Shown: positions 21,534 through 33,593 of the stretch, one piece after another
How positions within the stretch are numbered: the first letter of the stretch is position 1
Layout of the letters: every line of letters begins with the position of its first letter
Assembly: GCA_963662175.1 (NCBI GenBank)
Contig: OY759215.1
Location: forward strand, 7,553,079 to 7,617,078
Source of the DNA: Aradus depressus
Lineage: Eukaryota > Arthropoda > Insecta > Hemiptera > Aradidae
Length of the DNA stretch: 64,000 nucleotides
Direction: 5' to 3'
Program-made: the position numbers and the translations under genes
Notes under the pieces: generated by a model
Databases searched by the model: none
What the model was told of the DNA's origin: nothing
The model's input: only the letters and a program-made list of their open reading frames with translations

Positions 21534-22044
21534 GACTAATTCTTTTTTTTTTTTTCAACGAAAGATGTTGCCTTTCCATGGTTTGAAAGCATTCTGATTA
21601 AAAGTGAGACAACAAAAGAGAAAAACAAACAGATAAAGTAAACATACTTAATCCTAACTAGGAGAGAATAATGATTATTGTTTGTAATCTGAGCCAGTAT
21701 TCATTTAAAAATTTCTTCTCTTTATGAAATATTATGTATTTTATTAAAATATTTAATTATAAAAATAATTTTGAATTTCGACAGCGGTGAGCAGATTTTC
21801 AGAACATATCCCTATTCATTTTTCAGTAGTTTATGTAGTATGAGGATTCAGATTGACTTTGGTGGCAAAGCGAGAACATAATTGATTATTTTGTGCTGGT
21901 GATGTTTTTTTGTTAGGTGCTCCAGTATTCTTCTAGTATGTTCCGCACGTTTATTCTAAGATTTTATTATAATTTATTCATGTTTAATATATTTATTTGT
22001 TTATAACATGTAAATAAAGTAACAGTTATTATTGTTGTGTTTAG

Positions 22045-22158
22045 ATGGTGGTAAGTTGTCTGGAAATAATAAGCGAAGCAGTATGCGCAGTCGTGGAAGT
22101 ACATCCAGCCTCATGGACCAAGGCAGCATAACACCCAGGTCCACCCCTGCCACACCAA
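22045..22158 (+). CDS. Candidate internal exon, Ser/Thr-Pro-rich, product unknown
   Basis: Acceptor ...ttgttgtgtttag|AT and donor CCAAG|GTCTGT frame 114 bp. In the open frame it reads [17 protein letters not shown], then [20 protein letters not shown]. It is basic, with repeated S/T-P and low-complexity character as in disordered linkers of cytoskeletal or regulatory proteins. Phase: it enters after one base of a codon and leaves two bases, which would fit the next plus-strand exon found (45912, which starts with one base). That exon belongs to MRPS31 and the match may be chance. Upstream, a promoter-like block with a donor lies at 18280-18420. No homologue recognised. Confidence 0.4.
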
Positions 22159-22762
22159 GGTCTGTATTCAATTATTTGTTATACTATATTTTCAAATGAT
22201 AATAATAATAGTTGCATGTAGAATTTTAGGTGATTTTATGAATTTGTTGGCCTCATAACATGAAACGTTGTTATAACCAAAATAGGTCAGTAATAATTCC
22301 TCTTTATTAAGAAATGAATTAGGGTCAAGTCCCCAATTTTCTAATTGTATTTTATTCCAAAATTATGAGCGCTGCCTATGTGTTTTTTACGCACATGTCG
22401 TTCTCCTTAGGTCCCCTAGATTGCTCTCAATACAAGTAATATGAAGTTGACAATGTGGTGTAGTCACAGGAAAATATTTACTTGCAGACATATTACGTAT
22501 TTTTTTTTAAATATATATTTTTTTAAGTGATACAACATTACTGAATAGTGTTTCTTGATATCTTTTCGTTTTTTACTCCGTATGTTTCTGCTAGACCGTT
22601 TCTTTGAGTATTAGGAACAACATTCCACATTTAATTATATTTTATTGATTGTTTTGCGGTGTACCGGCTGCATATATACATATGAAGACAGATTAGAACT
22701 GTTTTATTGAATCTAATCTTCAACACTAATAATTTAATCCAATATAACACATCAAACTGTTT
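22159..22762. other. No gene seen
   Basis: AT-rich, intron-like sequence after the exon. No element signature recognised. Confidence 0.4.
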
Positions 22763-23015
22763 GAGGGCGCCGGTAACTATGCTATAGCTATACAGCTATA
22801 ACTAAACTTAATGAGCTCTAGATCTTACGGTCCTTCGAATGGGAAGTTAAGCGATGGTCCCGAGTCTGTACGTCAGGTAGTCGTTAAAGGCCCCAATCCT
22901 AGGTGAATAAACCTAGATATGCAATATGTAGGACTTCCACAGTCGGGCTCATGTCCACCTGAGTTACGAAAGAGCATTCTGATAGTTAAAGCCCGGTCAG
23001 TCACAGTAACTAACA
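22763..23015 (+). repeat. SINE copy, damaged head
   Basis: gagggcgccggtaact start, then the ggtccttcgaatgggaagttaagcgatggtc body and the gggctcatgtccacctgag... end with cagtaactaac. The tRNA B box is lost. Confidence 0.75.
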
Positions 23016-23449
23016 TCAATGTCTCTGGAAGGTTTCTACAAATTTGTTTGGTACTTTTAATGTAATAAACTTTTTTTGATATTTATATCAGAGTACACAC
23101 AATATTAAATGAACATTTCTACCATTTTAACTAAGGGATATTGAGTGGAAACGAGGTCCATTGTGTGGCGCCGGTGTACGTTGTGTGCCTCATCAAATTT
23201 GATATTCTATTCAATTTATGACATGCATTAATGTATATTGCGCTTTGTGATTGACGTAACGATTAACTGAAAGAGCCAGCTGCCAAAATAAATTCAAGTT
23301 GGTTATCAAACTATGATAGGGATAACTGTCCTTAAACGTTCAGTAACTGAGGACCTGATCCTATGTTTTAACCTCTCATAAACACGATTGGACATTAGAT
23401 ATACAATGACATTTTGTTTATCCACGTGTAGTTTCCTAGGATAGGGTAG

Positions 23450-23545
23450 AGGTGTTTAACGAGCACCTGACATCGCACACGTTCAGGCCCATCACTTAAC
23501 GTCCCATCCGGAGGAGGGTGTGCTCAAGGTTTTATTTTATTTACA
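23450..23545 (-). repeat. SINE fragment
   Basis: taacgagcacctgacatcgc and cttaacgtcccatccggagg on the minus-strand orientation of the family. Both ends are missing. Confidence 0.7.
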
Positions 23546-23849
23546 AGATGAAAAACATATCTAATATCTATTAAAAAAATTTTCATTATAGATAGTTATT
23601 ATGGAGTAGTTTCATAATTGGAGATGATTATTGGAGTGGTTCCATAGGGGTAGTTGCAGTTTGTTTGGAGTACAAATATATAATGAGGGAGAAATTAATT
23701 TGAGAGGGAGAAGGAGAGGGGACGTAAAAATGTAGTGGGTAGTCACATGCGATAGTTTACCACCATGTTGTACTAATGTGAACATTATTTTTTCAAAATT
23801 CTTCTAAATGTGGGGATATATATATTTGAAAATTACCAAGTCTCGTCTA

Positions 23850-24090
23850 AAGGCAGGTTTTTTTTTTTTTATTTGTTATTATTTATTTTATTTTTATTAG
23901 ACGTAGCAAAATAAATTAACGGATCTCTCCCAAAGGCAGGTTTTTTATTTATTTTATTTATATTATTTTTATTATTTATGTTATTCATATTGTTTATTTT
24001 TCTTTTATTGTTTATTTTTTTTAAATTATTTATTTTATTTTTTTATTGTTTATTTCTTTTTTATTATTTATTTTATTTTCATTTTTTTAT
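23850..24090. repeat. T-rich low-complexity tract
   Basis: Long runs of ttattttattttttatt. The phrase aaaggcaggttttt occurs twice (near 23850 and 23932). Confidence 0.8.
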
Positions 24091-24099
24091 AAATTGGTT

Positions 24100-26010
24100 C
24101 AACTCTAAGCAGACAGTAAGCCTAGGTTTCGGGAGATGTAGCAACACCTAAAGTTTACAACCATCTGCCGACTGTACAAAGAGCAACCATGCGGACAATG
24201 TACAAATGCCAGTACCAACCTGGCCCAGTCTGGACCGTGTCAAGAGTTCTACCTGCCGCTATTCTGAGGACTACTAGGATCTGGACCATGTATTCCAGTT
24301 TTGTCGAGAGGTTGACCAAATACAGCGAAGATAGGTGGAGCTAATCTCCATTGCTACATACACAACAATGGCTTTTTTATGAGGATAGGAAAATATATTT
24401 TAAGAAATTATAAGAATACAAGAGCAGGAAACATGCCAAAAGTTATTTTAGAACAGCGAAGTTACTTGAAGAGTAGAACTGTGGCTACCCTTGCAAAACA
24501 GGTACGACAGAAGGCGTTAGCCATGTACTTCGGTCTCATGTATTTTTAGCTCACTACAAAACGTGATTTCGCTTTTTTTAAATAAAATTTATTATATGAA
24601 TTGACTATTACCAATTATTTAATTTGTTAGTTTTAAATGTTAAATATATATAAGAATAAGATGAATAAGAAATATATATATATTATATTACTAAACTAAT
24701 TTTAGTATGATGGCTTATCCATCTCCGTTTATTTATTCAAACATGGCTGGGATTAAACCTTATACTGTCTACTCAATTCGTCAATTAATGAATGAATCCC
24801 TCCATAATGATATGATAACCATCACAATAAAATGAAATATGCCAGCACCGCGACATTGCACTTTTATGTAATTGGGTGGGCGGGGCCCTATGGGGTCGTT
24901 TTCCGTCTAGCTTTGGTCAACCTCTCAACGAACAGAGCTTAATGAAAGCTCCTAGCACTTGACATAATCTTTCTACTTGCAGCCGTCATCTCGTCAAGCG
25001 AGTACTCTCAACGTTTTTCTATTTTGTTGATCTCTGTGTCTAAGAAGGAATCTCTTCTCTTTTTTTTTTTTAGCGTATCTTCGGCTTGGCGGAGGGCCAT
25101 GTGCTGGTTAGTCGCCTCTCTTGAACACACGAAGATCAGCCTATAATAGTTCTGTAACAAGATGTGTGGACAAATGGTGGTCACTGGCACGGGATTAACT
25201 TCCCTCAAAACTTGAATCGGTGTATGAGTGATGGTCACTGGCAAGGGATTAACTTCCCTCAAAACCTAGATGTTGGATTGTTACAGAACAGATGCAAGAT
25301 GTTTGTGTTTCATGGAATTGTAGGCCGAACAGAAGGTTGTAGGGTCCTGGTGGTTCTAGACCGTCCGTTAGGCCGAAGGCCAATAAATACGAAAAAAGTA
25401 CACGAGAGAAGAACAAAATTGAAAAAGAGTTATTTACAAGTGGCCTCTCTGAGGAAAACTTGCAAACAGATATAGTTAGATAACTGCAAGGAAGAGTATA
25501 CTCTGTTCGTTGTGAGTCCGACCAACGCTAGGACGAAAGTAAACCCTTACTGCGCATAGTGCCTCCGTCACACGATTATTAATTTTTTATTTCATTATTT
25601 TAGGACTGAAGTATACTTTTAAAAAGGGGAGAAAATAAATCATATCATAACCCAAATATATTTTTGCACTCTTGTTCTTATACTTTCTTAAATATATATT
25701 TTCCCATTCTCATATATGGTCCATTGGTGTATTTAGCAATGGAGAGTAGCTCCACCTACCTGCGCTGTGGTCAACCTCTCAACAAACCTGGTATGTATGG
25801 TCCAGCAAATCCCAGTAGCCTCCAGAATGGCGGCAGGTAGACCTCTTGACTAGGGACAGATCGGTTCAGTTAGGCGTGGCATTAATGCATTGTCCGCTTG
25901 GTTGCTTCTTGTACAGTCGACAGACGGTTGTACACTTGAGTTTCGATGTTGCTGTGTCTCCCTAAACGACAAGCTTACTATCTGCTCGGTGTTGAATCTA
26001 TTTAGACAAC
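24100..26010. mobile_element. Foldback element with long divergent terminal inverted repeats
   Basis: About 24108-24437 and 25660-26005 are inverted copies over roughly 330 bp, with scattered differences (matched words include gttgagaggttgacca, ggtggagct and ctctctccattgcta-type blocks). The interior carries another copy of the ggtcaacctctcaac word (24915) and a tandem pair at 25178-25262. No transposase is seen. Either a non-autonomous DNA element or an old inverted duplication. Confidence 0.65.
25178..25262. repeat. Tandem duplication of about 46 bp
   Basis: ggtcactggcacgggattaa, then cttccctcaaaac, occurs twice within 25178-25264 with a short linker. Confidence 0.85.
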
Positions 26011-26231
26011 CTGCCTTTAGAAGAGGACTACTTTCTGTTAGGGTCATCGTATTCTCATTTTACTGACACTTACCGCGAGTTAGAACTATCAATCTATACT
26101 GTGAATCCCAGTACTTGTATCCAATGTGCTGAACTGGAAAAGAGAACGGCTTGGCAAGAGTCAGCATATTATAGATAATATATAGCCAATTGGTAACCAT
26201 ATGTATTTGTTCACTTGTTTTATTATATCGA

Positions 26232-26472
26232 CAGTATACCCGCAAAACCTCGTAAGTCGGAAAATGAAAAGTTTACAGCAGAGATGAAAAACTGTTTAAC
26301 TTCATTTTAACTATATTGGAAGTCTGTATTTTACTAAATACATTTTATGTTATCTGAACAATGCTTGAAAAATATTGTTTTTTGTTCCGTTGCGGAGAAC
26401 ATTGATACTTCTAAAAACACCAAAAGCTAGATAAATAATAAGTTCGGACTTACGAGGTTTTGCGGGTATACT
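26232..26472. mobile_element. MITE, 241 bp
   Basis: Ends agtatacccgcaaaacctcg / cgaggttttgcgggtatact are perfect inverted repeats, extending to about 28 bp (cgtaagtc/gacttacg). atcga on each side (26227-26231 and 26473-26477) may be a 5-bp duplication. No ORF. Confidence 0.82.
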
Positions 26473-26513
26473 ATCGATATGAAAAGAAACTTTATTTTTT
26501 GATCATACAACTA

Positions 26514-27188
26514 CAATATTTATTTGTAGGTCAACTATTTTATTATATAAATTCAATTTAGATTGTACCTAACTATTTGTATTAATCTTATAAATATTTT
26601 TATTAGTACTATTTACCTCAATGGCATTATATAACTGCAATATTTATATGTAGATCAACTATTTTATTATATAAATACAATTTAGATTGTACCTATTTGT
26701 ATTAATCTTATAAATATTTTTATTACTACTATTTACCTCAATGACATTATATAACTGCAATATTTATTTGTAGGTCAACTATTTTATTATATAAATTCAA
26801 TTTAGATTGTACCTAACTATTTGTATTAATCTTATAAATATTTTTATTAGTACTATTTACCTCAATGGCATTATATAACTGCAATATTTATATGTAGATC
26901 AACTATTTTATTATATAAATACAATTTAGATTGTACCTATTTGTATTAATCTTATAAATATTTTTATTACTACTATTTACCTCAATGACATTATATAACT
27001 GCAATATTTATTTGTAGGTCAACTATTTTATTATATAAATTCAATTTAGATTGTACCTAACTATTTGTATTAATCTTATAAATATTTTTATTACTAATAT
27101 TTACCTCATTGGCATTATATAACTGCAATATTTATTTGTAGGTCAACTATTTTATTATATAAATTCAATGTAGATTGTTTGTACGTAA
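26514..27188. repeat. Dimeric satellite-like tandem repeat
   Basis: Units begin at 26514, 26638, 26758, 26882, 27002 and 27126 (caatattta...). Spacings alternate 124, 120, 124, 120, 124. Odd units read tttgtaggtcaac with acctaactatttg; even units read tatgtagatcaac with acctatttg. The 244-bp dimer is the true repeat, and the last unit is partial. Confidence 0.93.
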
Positions 27189-29758
27189 CTATCGTATCTA
27201 CTGGTTCATATTAATTGATTAAAGTTTTCATTTTATCAATAGTGTTTTTCTATATAGTGTATGTATACTGATGGTCACGGTGAGTTTGAACAGCATCAGA
27301 TTCATCACAATAGATACAATGCATAATGCTGCTCAGCCCACGTTTATTTATTTTTTTTCCTAATTAAGCTTCTGAAAATTTATTAATAAGCCGATTTATT
27401 TGTTGATTTATTATTATATCATTTATTTTATTATTTGAATAGAAATTAGGCTTGTTTGTACGTAACTTAACTACTGAATGTAATCTTATAAATATTTGTA
27501 TTACCTTGTACCTTAATTGGTATTCAGAATCTATTTGCGGTGGTAAGTTGTAGAATAAAGTCTGATGATTCATAATTTCTTCATATATTTCATGAAATCA
27601 TTTAAATTTTTTTCATTGATTTAGTTTCATTTACAAAAATATTGTACGCAACGCAATGTTTTCAGTCATTAAATTTATTTGTGTGAAGGACATATCTAAA
27701 TGTTTCTAGTCCAAATTAAATAATTTTAATTTGATAGTACCTTCTCAATCTCGCAGAGATATTAGATTACAAAATCAGAATGAATTGTAAAGAATTGAAG
27801 TTCAACGGTGGACTCCCGCTCAAAGATCTTTTTCATTTGAAAAATCTAGTTTCAGAATTCGTCAAGGAAAATATTTGATCTTACTTGAAATCAAATATAT
27901 ACTTGAATTCGATATCATATATGCCTATACTTGAAAAATAAATGTTGTTGTAAATTTAGAAAACTTGGTATAAATTAATGAGAAAGCCATTACAATTCTT
28001 CTTTTGTGACTCATTTCTTCAGAGGAAAGTCGCTGATCCTATAAGAATGCGGCACCCTGCATACAATAAATAAGAACAACGAACTTTTGGACTTTATGCT
28101 GACGCTGTCGTAAGCCGAAGCCGGTACATTATATGTATAGATGTATTCGTTGTGGAATTGAACAATATAAAAGTTGAACTGGTTCTTTGTTTTTATTTAT
28201 TACTTTATTAGCTTTCCACTATATAGACAAGATGGCAGAAATGTATTCGGACACCCTGTATACGTATGTACCTGTCTGCAGTTTATAATGCCCTGATAAT
28301 AAAAGTAACCGCTCTGAGTTGCATACATTGTCTGTAATACGCTTCAGCGTATAGAAATAATTGGTTAGGTATATATTGGGTGGATAGGACCTCTTAACTC
28401 CTTTTTAGCGCATTTGTATTATAAATCGCAGTGTAGAGTACCAATATGTCTCGGATCTGTTCACATGTTTAATAGGGTGGTTCAACTATAGTTACTGTGA
28501 AAGGGAGATCATCCTGCCTTCTTAGAAAGTAGCCTATTGTCGCACATCATTATATAGTGGACTGTTGTTCCTCCGGTTGACAAACAGTCCTAGTCACAAC
28601 TAGGTCGCGTCTCCAATTAGGGATGCGTCTTGATGCATACTTAATGCATCGAGTATATTTATATTTTGGCGTTTTAACAACCAAATGTAATATAACACCA
28701 TTTAAAACTGTTATCACTCTTCATATCATTCTCATCACTGCCAACTAACATTTTCTCTCACTTCCCAGCAGTCTTAACACAACTTGATCTAAAAGACAGC
28801 CTTTCACAGTTCGATCTGTATCAAAAGGTTGTATTTAGAATATTTCTCATGTTCCCATTAAACAGGCCTAACCGCTTAACAAGTAACGATGACGATTTGT
28901 AGTAATAATAATTTCTCATGATCTTTTTAACCTATTCTGTCAGCAATTTGTAAATTCCGAAGGCTTGACCATTTTCTTACATTATTATTAATTTTACATT
29001 CGTGTATATAAAACATATTCTTAAAATGAATTAAGCATAATTTGTATATCCATATTTGTTTTTAACAGAACACAATGTTTATTTATTTTTTAATGCCAAA
29101 TATTATATTTTCTTTTCAATACGCATCCCTAACTGAATTCCGTAAGGGTATACTTTCCGTTTTGGGGGGTGGTTGGGGGGGGGGGGGGGGGGGGGGGAGG
29201 GGTTCAAAAAGTACTTATAAAAAAAAATGTAAACTTGCCAGTATCTGATCTTGGTCATCTGGAATATAGATTTAACATTGTAGATATTAACATCAACATA
29301 ATTCTGAGAGTGACTGCCCAATAATGTCAGATTGAAATGAGGAAGATATGAATTTGAGAGGGAGGTTGGGAGAAATCTGTAGAAACAGGGTGGCTATGTT
29401 TTGATCGCATTAGGTTTTTTTTTTCAATTTTATTTGTATATTTGGCAAGAGAGCGTTATAGTGAGCGAGTTGACTAGTATAGACCATCCTATATTTGTTT
29501 ACCAAATATGGAACTACTTCATAGTGATAATTAACTAATTCCGATGAATATTTTATAAAGATCTGAGGAAATAATAAATACAAACACTTATTGGTTGCCA
29601 CGCGTTACAATTTACTTGTTAACTATTCCTTAAAGCACCTACCTTATTGTTCTTTGGAGCGCTACATCTTTGTTCGGATCTCTTACGAAAAAAAAGTTAT
29701 TACGTATAAAATATGCTCTTTCAGTTTTCTAAAAAACTTGATGAGATGATTTATTTAA
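27189..29758. other. No gene seen
   Basis: AT-rich intergenic sequence with short open frames lacking homology. Contains the G tract at 29173-29197 and nothing else recognised. Confidence 0.45.
29163..29202 (+). repeat. Poly-G tract
   Basis: gggggg, tggtt, then an almost unbroken run of about 25 G, then aggggttc. A G-quadruplex candidate and a likely spot for assembly error. Confidence 0.85.
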
Positions 29759-30090
29759 TCTATACTAATATACAAAAAGTTTGTCTGTTTCAGGTAATCT
29801 CGAGAACTACTTAACCGATTTGGATACTTCTGTCACTGTTGGGAAACTTATTTCTTCCCGGTGGACATAAGCTATTTTGTTTATTTATTATTATTATTTT
29901 TAGGGTTGAAAGTGTAACAGCGGCCAGAGTAGGCATATTGTGTGCGACATATATACATCCTAAACGCTTTATCAAAACGGAGCTGTGGATTGATGGTAAA
30001 GGTCGACTGGTTTTGGAGGGAGAGGGAAAGCTTAGTTGATTAATTCCTACTGGGGAAGTATGTTATATGATTCACCGACGATTTTTTCCT
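29759..30090 (+). mobile_element. Possible Helitron 5' end / dispersed repeat
   Basis: TCTATACTAATATACAAAAAG resembles the conserved 5' end of many arthropod Helitrons (TC start). No matching 3' hairpin-CTRR end was found. 29960-30085 belongs to the degenerate dispersed family also seen at 38195-38420. Confidence 0.4.
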
Positions 30091-30366
30091 TAGTTTTTGG
30101 TTTTTTCCTTTTTGTTGAAATGTCAAGCAAACTAGAATTTTTTTTCTTCAAATTTAATTTACAATGTCAAAGTTAGGAGGGGGGCCGTCGTTTGTCGACG
30201 GAGAAAGGAGCTCTTGGTGCATAATGCTCACACTACCTTCAAAGCCCGACCAAAGGCAGATATCAGATCGAGAACCGTATCATCCTATGGTAGAACCTAT
30301 GGTTCCTTTTTATAAATCCCCACATTGCTCTGTTCTATCAATCGAGATATTTGTTTGGTTTTTGTT

Positions 30367-30690
30367 CGAGGACGCCGATAGCTCAGAGGCGCTTGCTTAC
30401 TGACATCAAGATCGCGGGTTCAAAACCCGGCCGGGGCCCTTAGTCTGGGGAGTGAAAAAACTTTGAGCTCGCCGTCCTTTGGATGGGACATTAAGCGATG
30501 GTCCCAAGCCTGTATGATGTCAGGTACATCCTACTCTAGATGAATAAAAATTCAGGGTAGGCAACATTTAGGACTCTTATAGTAGAGTTGGGCTCATGCC
30601 CACCAGAGCGACTAAAGAGCGGTCTGGTAGTAGGCGATATGACCTCATAATTGAAGCCCGGGCTTGAGTCGCAGTAACCAACTATCGAAA
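30367..30690 (+). repeat. SINE copy, near full length
   Basis: A box gatagctcagagg, B box gggttcaaaaccc, then the body (ggatgggacattaagcgatg, gactaaagagcggtctggta) and the end ggcttgagtcgcagtaacc. Confidence 0.85.
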
Positions 30691-30762
30691 TTTATCAAGC
30701 AAGTATATTTTTGAAAGACTATTTAAAGTATTTTAATCACATTTTCCGTCTTCGTACTTTAT

Positions 30763-30932
30763 AGGTCTGGTGGTGAGGTGTTATTCACTATGGCACTCTA
30801 GGTCTGGTGAGGTGTTATTCACTATGGCACTCTAGGTCTGGTGAGGTGTTATTCACTATGGCACTCTAGGTCTGGTGAGGTGTTATTCACTATGGCACTC
30901 TAGGTCTGGTGAGGTGTTATTCACTATGGCAC
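30763..30932. repeat. 34-bp minisatellite, five copies
   Basis: aggtctggtgaggtgttatt plus cactatggcactct in exact tandem from 30800. The first unit (30763-30799) has 3 extra bases and the last is cut short. Confidence 0.95.
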
Positions 30933-32480
30933 CCCAAATTCAAATCTTTGTATTTCGGTGACAACTAAGTGTAGAATCTTTTTTTTTTTTTTTTTCATCA
31001 ATCTAATCTAGAAAAATTGAATTAAAAAAATTGCTCTATTTTTAAAGTATTCGCTTCTTTTACCTATCGAAAAAGACTACTAAAAAAGATGGGGGCCTAA
31101 ATGGAAGTAATTCCCTGATTTGTTTCTTCGTTATGGCCCCATTTAAACAACAAAATAGCGTTATCTTTAGACGAGAGCATAAAATTTCTGTTTAAAACTC
31201 TTCTCTCTTTCTCTTTAACACACTTTCTGTGGGTATTATAAGATGAAATTGATAGCTTTGTTCACTTTTGACAAATTAGATAAGATTTAAATATCGGGCC
31301 CAAAAGGAATAACACCCGTCTGCTGTTAACACCAGGCAGAGTTTGGTCAAAAGTATCCTTTTGTTTATTTATATATGTAAATTCAGTTTTAACTTTTTTT
31401 TTTGTTTTGAAAATGTAAATGGAAGAATAATGTGTGTACATTTATTTAGTCCGCCAGATTGACAGCAATGAAGAGAGAAGCCAATCGTGTTTGTAGTCAG
31501 CTGTTCTGAGGTAATGTTATAATATATATATTATATTTGAATTGTGTGCTCGTCCTAAACACATGGGGAGAGCCTTAGTCATTTTATTGTATGTTCCAAG
31601 AACCACTGGTTCTTACGTCTCAACAGTAGAGATGTTGAAATTTCACACTATCGATTGTCTCGATAGTTCATAATTAACATTATAAGTAATTTTTATTTAC
31701 CCATTCCATTACACTCTCTCTAAAAATACATAATTATTCATTATGAAATACATGTAAATGTAAAGTTGCAATTTTCTTAAAAGAAGACCTAGGAAAAACT
31801 TTAGGGAGTGTTAAGAAAATGAATTTTAAAATTACTTACAGGTTTTAAATTGCATAATAAATGCTTTGGGTTACACCAATAAATATTATTAAATAAATAA
31901 ATGAGTATTAGAACAATTATTTAAAAAACGACATCTCGGAGACGTAAGAAACTTAAGTTGTTGGGACGGACAACGAAATGACTGACCACCTCGGGCAGGG
32001 GCTCTACCAGGTTTTTAGAGTCGGTTGGTCATAAATAAAACAGTGGCAAGAGAACCTCTCTTGTTTCTAGGGAAATCTCGTTCCACAACATTTTATTTTC
32101 ACGTATAAAAAATATATATTTCGCAACAAAAAAATTATTCATATCCCAGTCTGTTGTCAATGATAATGAAAATCATTCAGTTAATGGTTAAGAGAGAAAC
32201 ATTAGACTATATGCCCAAGGGTTAAATCCCGGGCATGTCACAATAACTAACGAATGGTTGTTAATCAAAAGAATAGTCTCTTGTATGAAAAATCAAATTG
32301 CTGCCCTATTTCAGTAGTTTTTGAGATAGAGAAAATTGGTGCCTATCTAAAATTGTTGTTCTATGCAACATTATAATCAAACTAAAATCCATGAGAAAAA
32401 GAACGATCGAAGGTGCTTCCTGATTGTATCTTTCGAAAAATTCTTGATTCGGTCTTATAAAATCTGAAAATAAACCCTTG
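30933..32480. other. Intergenic, with a hAT-like MITE piece and a SINE tail
   Basis: 31624-31700 (cagtagagatgttgaaatttc, then tcgattgtctcgatag) resembles hAT terminal repeats and matches 50287-50350. 32216-32250 looks like a SINE 3' end (taaatcccgggcatgtcaca). No gene. Confidence 0.4.
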
Positions 32481-32486
32481 AAAAAT

Positions 32487-32640
32487 CATGCAAGACCTGG
32501 CAATAACTTCTGGCCTACGACTCACACATCAAACATTGCGTAACCACTTGCATGAAGCAGATTTCAAGAGAGGACCAGCATAAAAGAAGCCACTCATAAG
32601 CTAAGTAAACCAAGAATATGTGATTTGGTCATTATAGGAT
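32487..32640 (+). pseudogene. Tc1 transposase fragment
   Basis: With stops and shifts ignored, the plus strand reads TSGLRLTHQTLRNHLHEADF, then KRGPA and KKPL. This is the second helix-turn-helix end and linker of Tc1 transposases. No flanking ends seen. Confidence 0.6.
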
Positions 32641-33593
32641 TTACTTGTACCAACCACGCTTTTACTTTTTAGAACACTCAAACTCAGAGACAATAGAGGA
32701 TAAACTGAAACAAAAAGAGTCACTACTCACAATTTTTTTTCTTCTTCATTGTACAGAATAATTCTGAGAGAAACTTTCATATATCTAGTGATGTCAGTAT
32801 GAAATGATTTTGAGAAAAAGGGGTAGGTGAAGGGAGTGATCTGTAAACATGGTTGGTATAAGAAAGTCCTGCAATGACCACATCCCGTATATATAATATA
32901 TTATCTATATTTTTCATATAAAACTACCACCTAATATTTTATAATTCGTTGCTACTCGGTACAATTTAAACATAGTAGAATATTTTCTATGGAAATTTAT
33001 TTCATATTGAGGCGCCACAACTTATGTCGTATTGTTCCTATCTCAAATTTGAGAACTTATAGCGATTGGAAATTTAATATAGAAAATTTTTGGTAAGAGC
33101 CAAATATGTTCTATATTAAATGGTTTCGATAGGACTAACAGTTTTAAGTTAAATCAAAGAACTTCCAAAAATATGTTTTAAAACTACATTGCTGGACGGT
33201 TTTTGGCATATATCTCAAAAATCTATAGCCATTGATTCTCAAACATTCAGCGAAGAGGAAGGTTTTCGTAATTGCGGTGAATTTGAGATGCCTTCATGAC
33301 CCAAAATAGTGAAATATTTGACCACGGGAACGTAATATTGAAAAACTATTGCTCCAGCTACCAAACTTTGTGTTGACCAGTGATATATGGCATCTATCAA
33401 TAGGCGATCTTACATTAGATACCTACTGTAACTTGTCTAAAGGTTGATAAGTTGATTTCGGTAGTACTATCGATACTTTTACAGTTCTACGAGATACCGC
33501 TTTTGTTTATGACTTTTAAATCTTTTCAAGTTGAGAATACCGAAATACATAATTTATATGAAATAAAATTCTTCACAGTTAGTCCGGAAATCA

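Larger units (their letters stand above)
20307..21829 (-). mobile_element. Tc1-like DNA transposon, decayed
   Basis: Inverted ends of about 60 bp or more share gaatagggatatgttctgaaaa and gctcaccgc(c/t)gtcgaaattcaaaa (left 20318-20366, right complement 21770-21819). The outermost base is uncertain. The interior is a broken transposase on the minus strand. It is older than the other two Tc1 copies. Confidence 0.85.

Noticed and set aside
26514..27188. CRISPR-like array
   Set aside because: Repeats are contiguous 120-124 bp AT-rich units without unique spacers, in a eukaryotic genome.
29103..29321. 72-aa minus-strand ORF with a Pro run
   Set aside because: The Pro run is the antisense reading of a poly-G tract.
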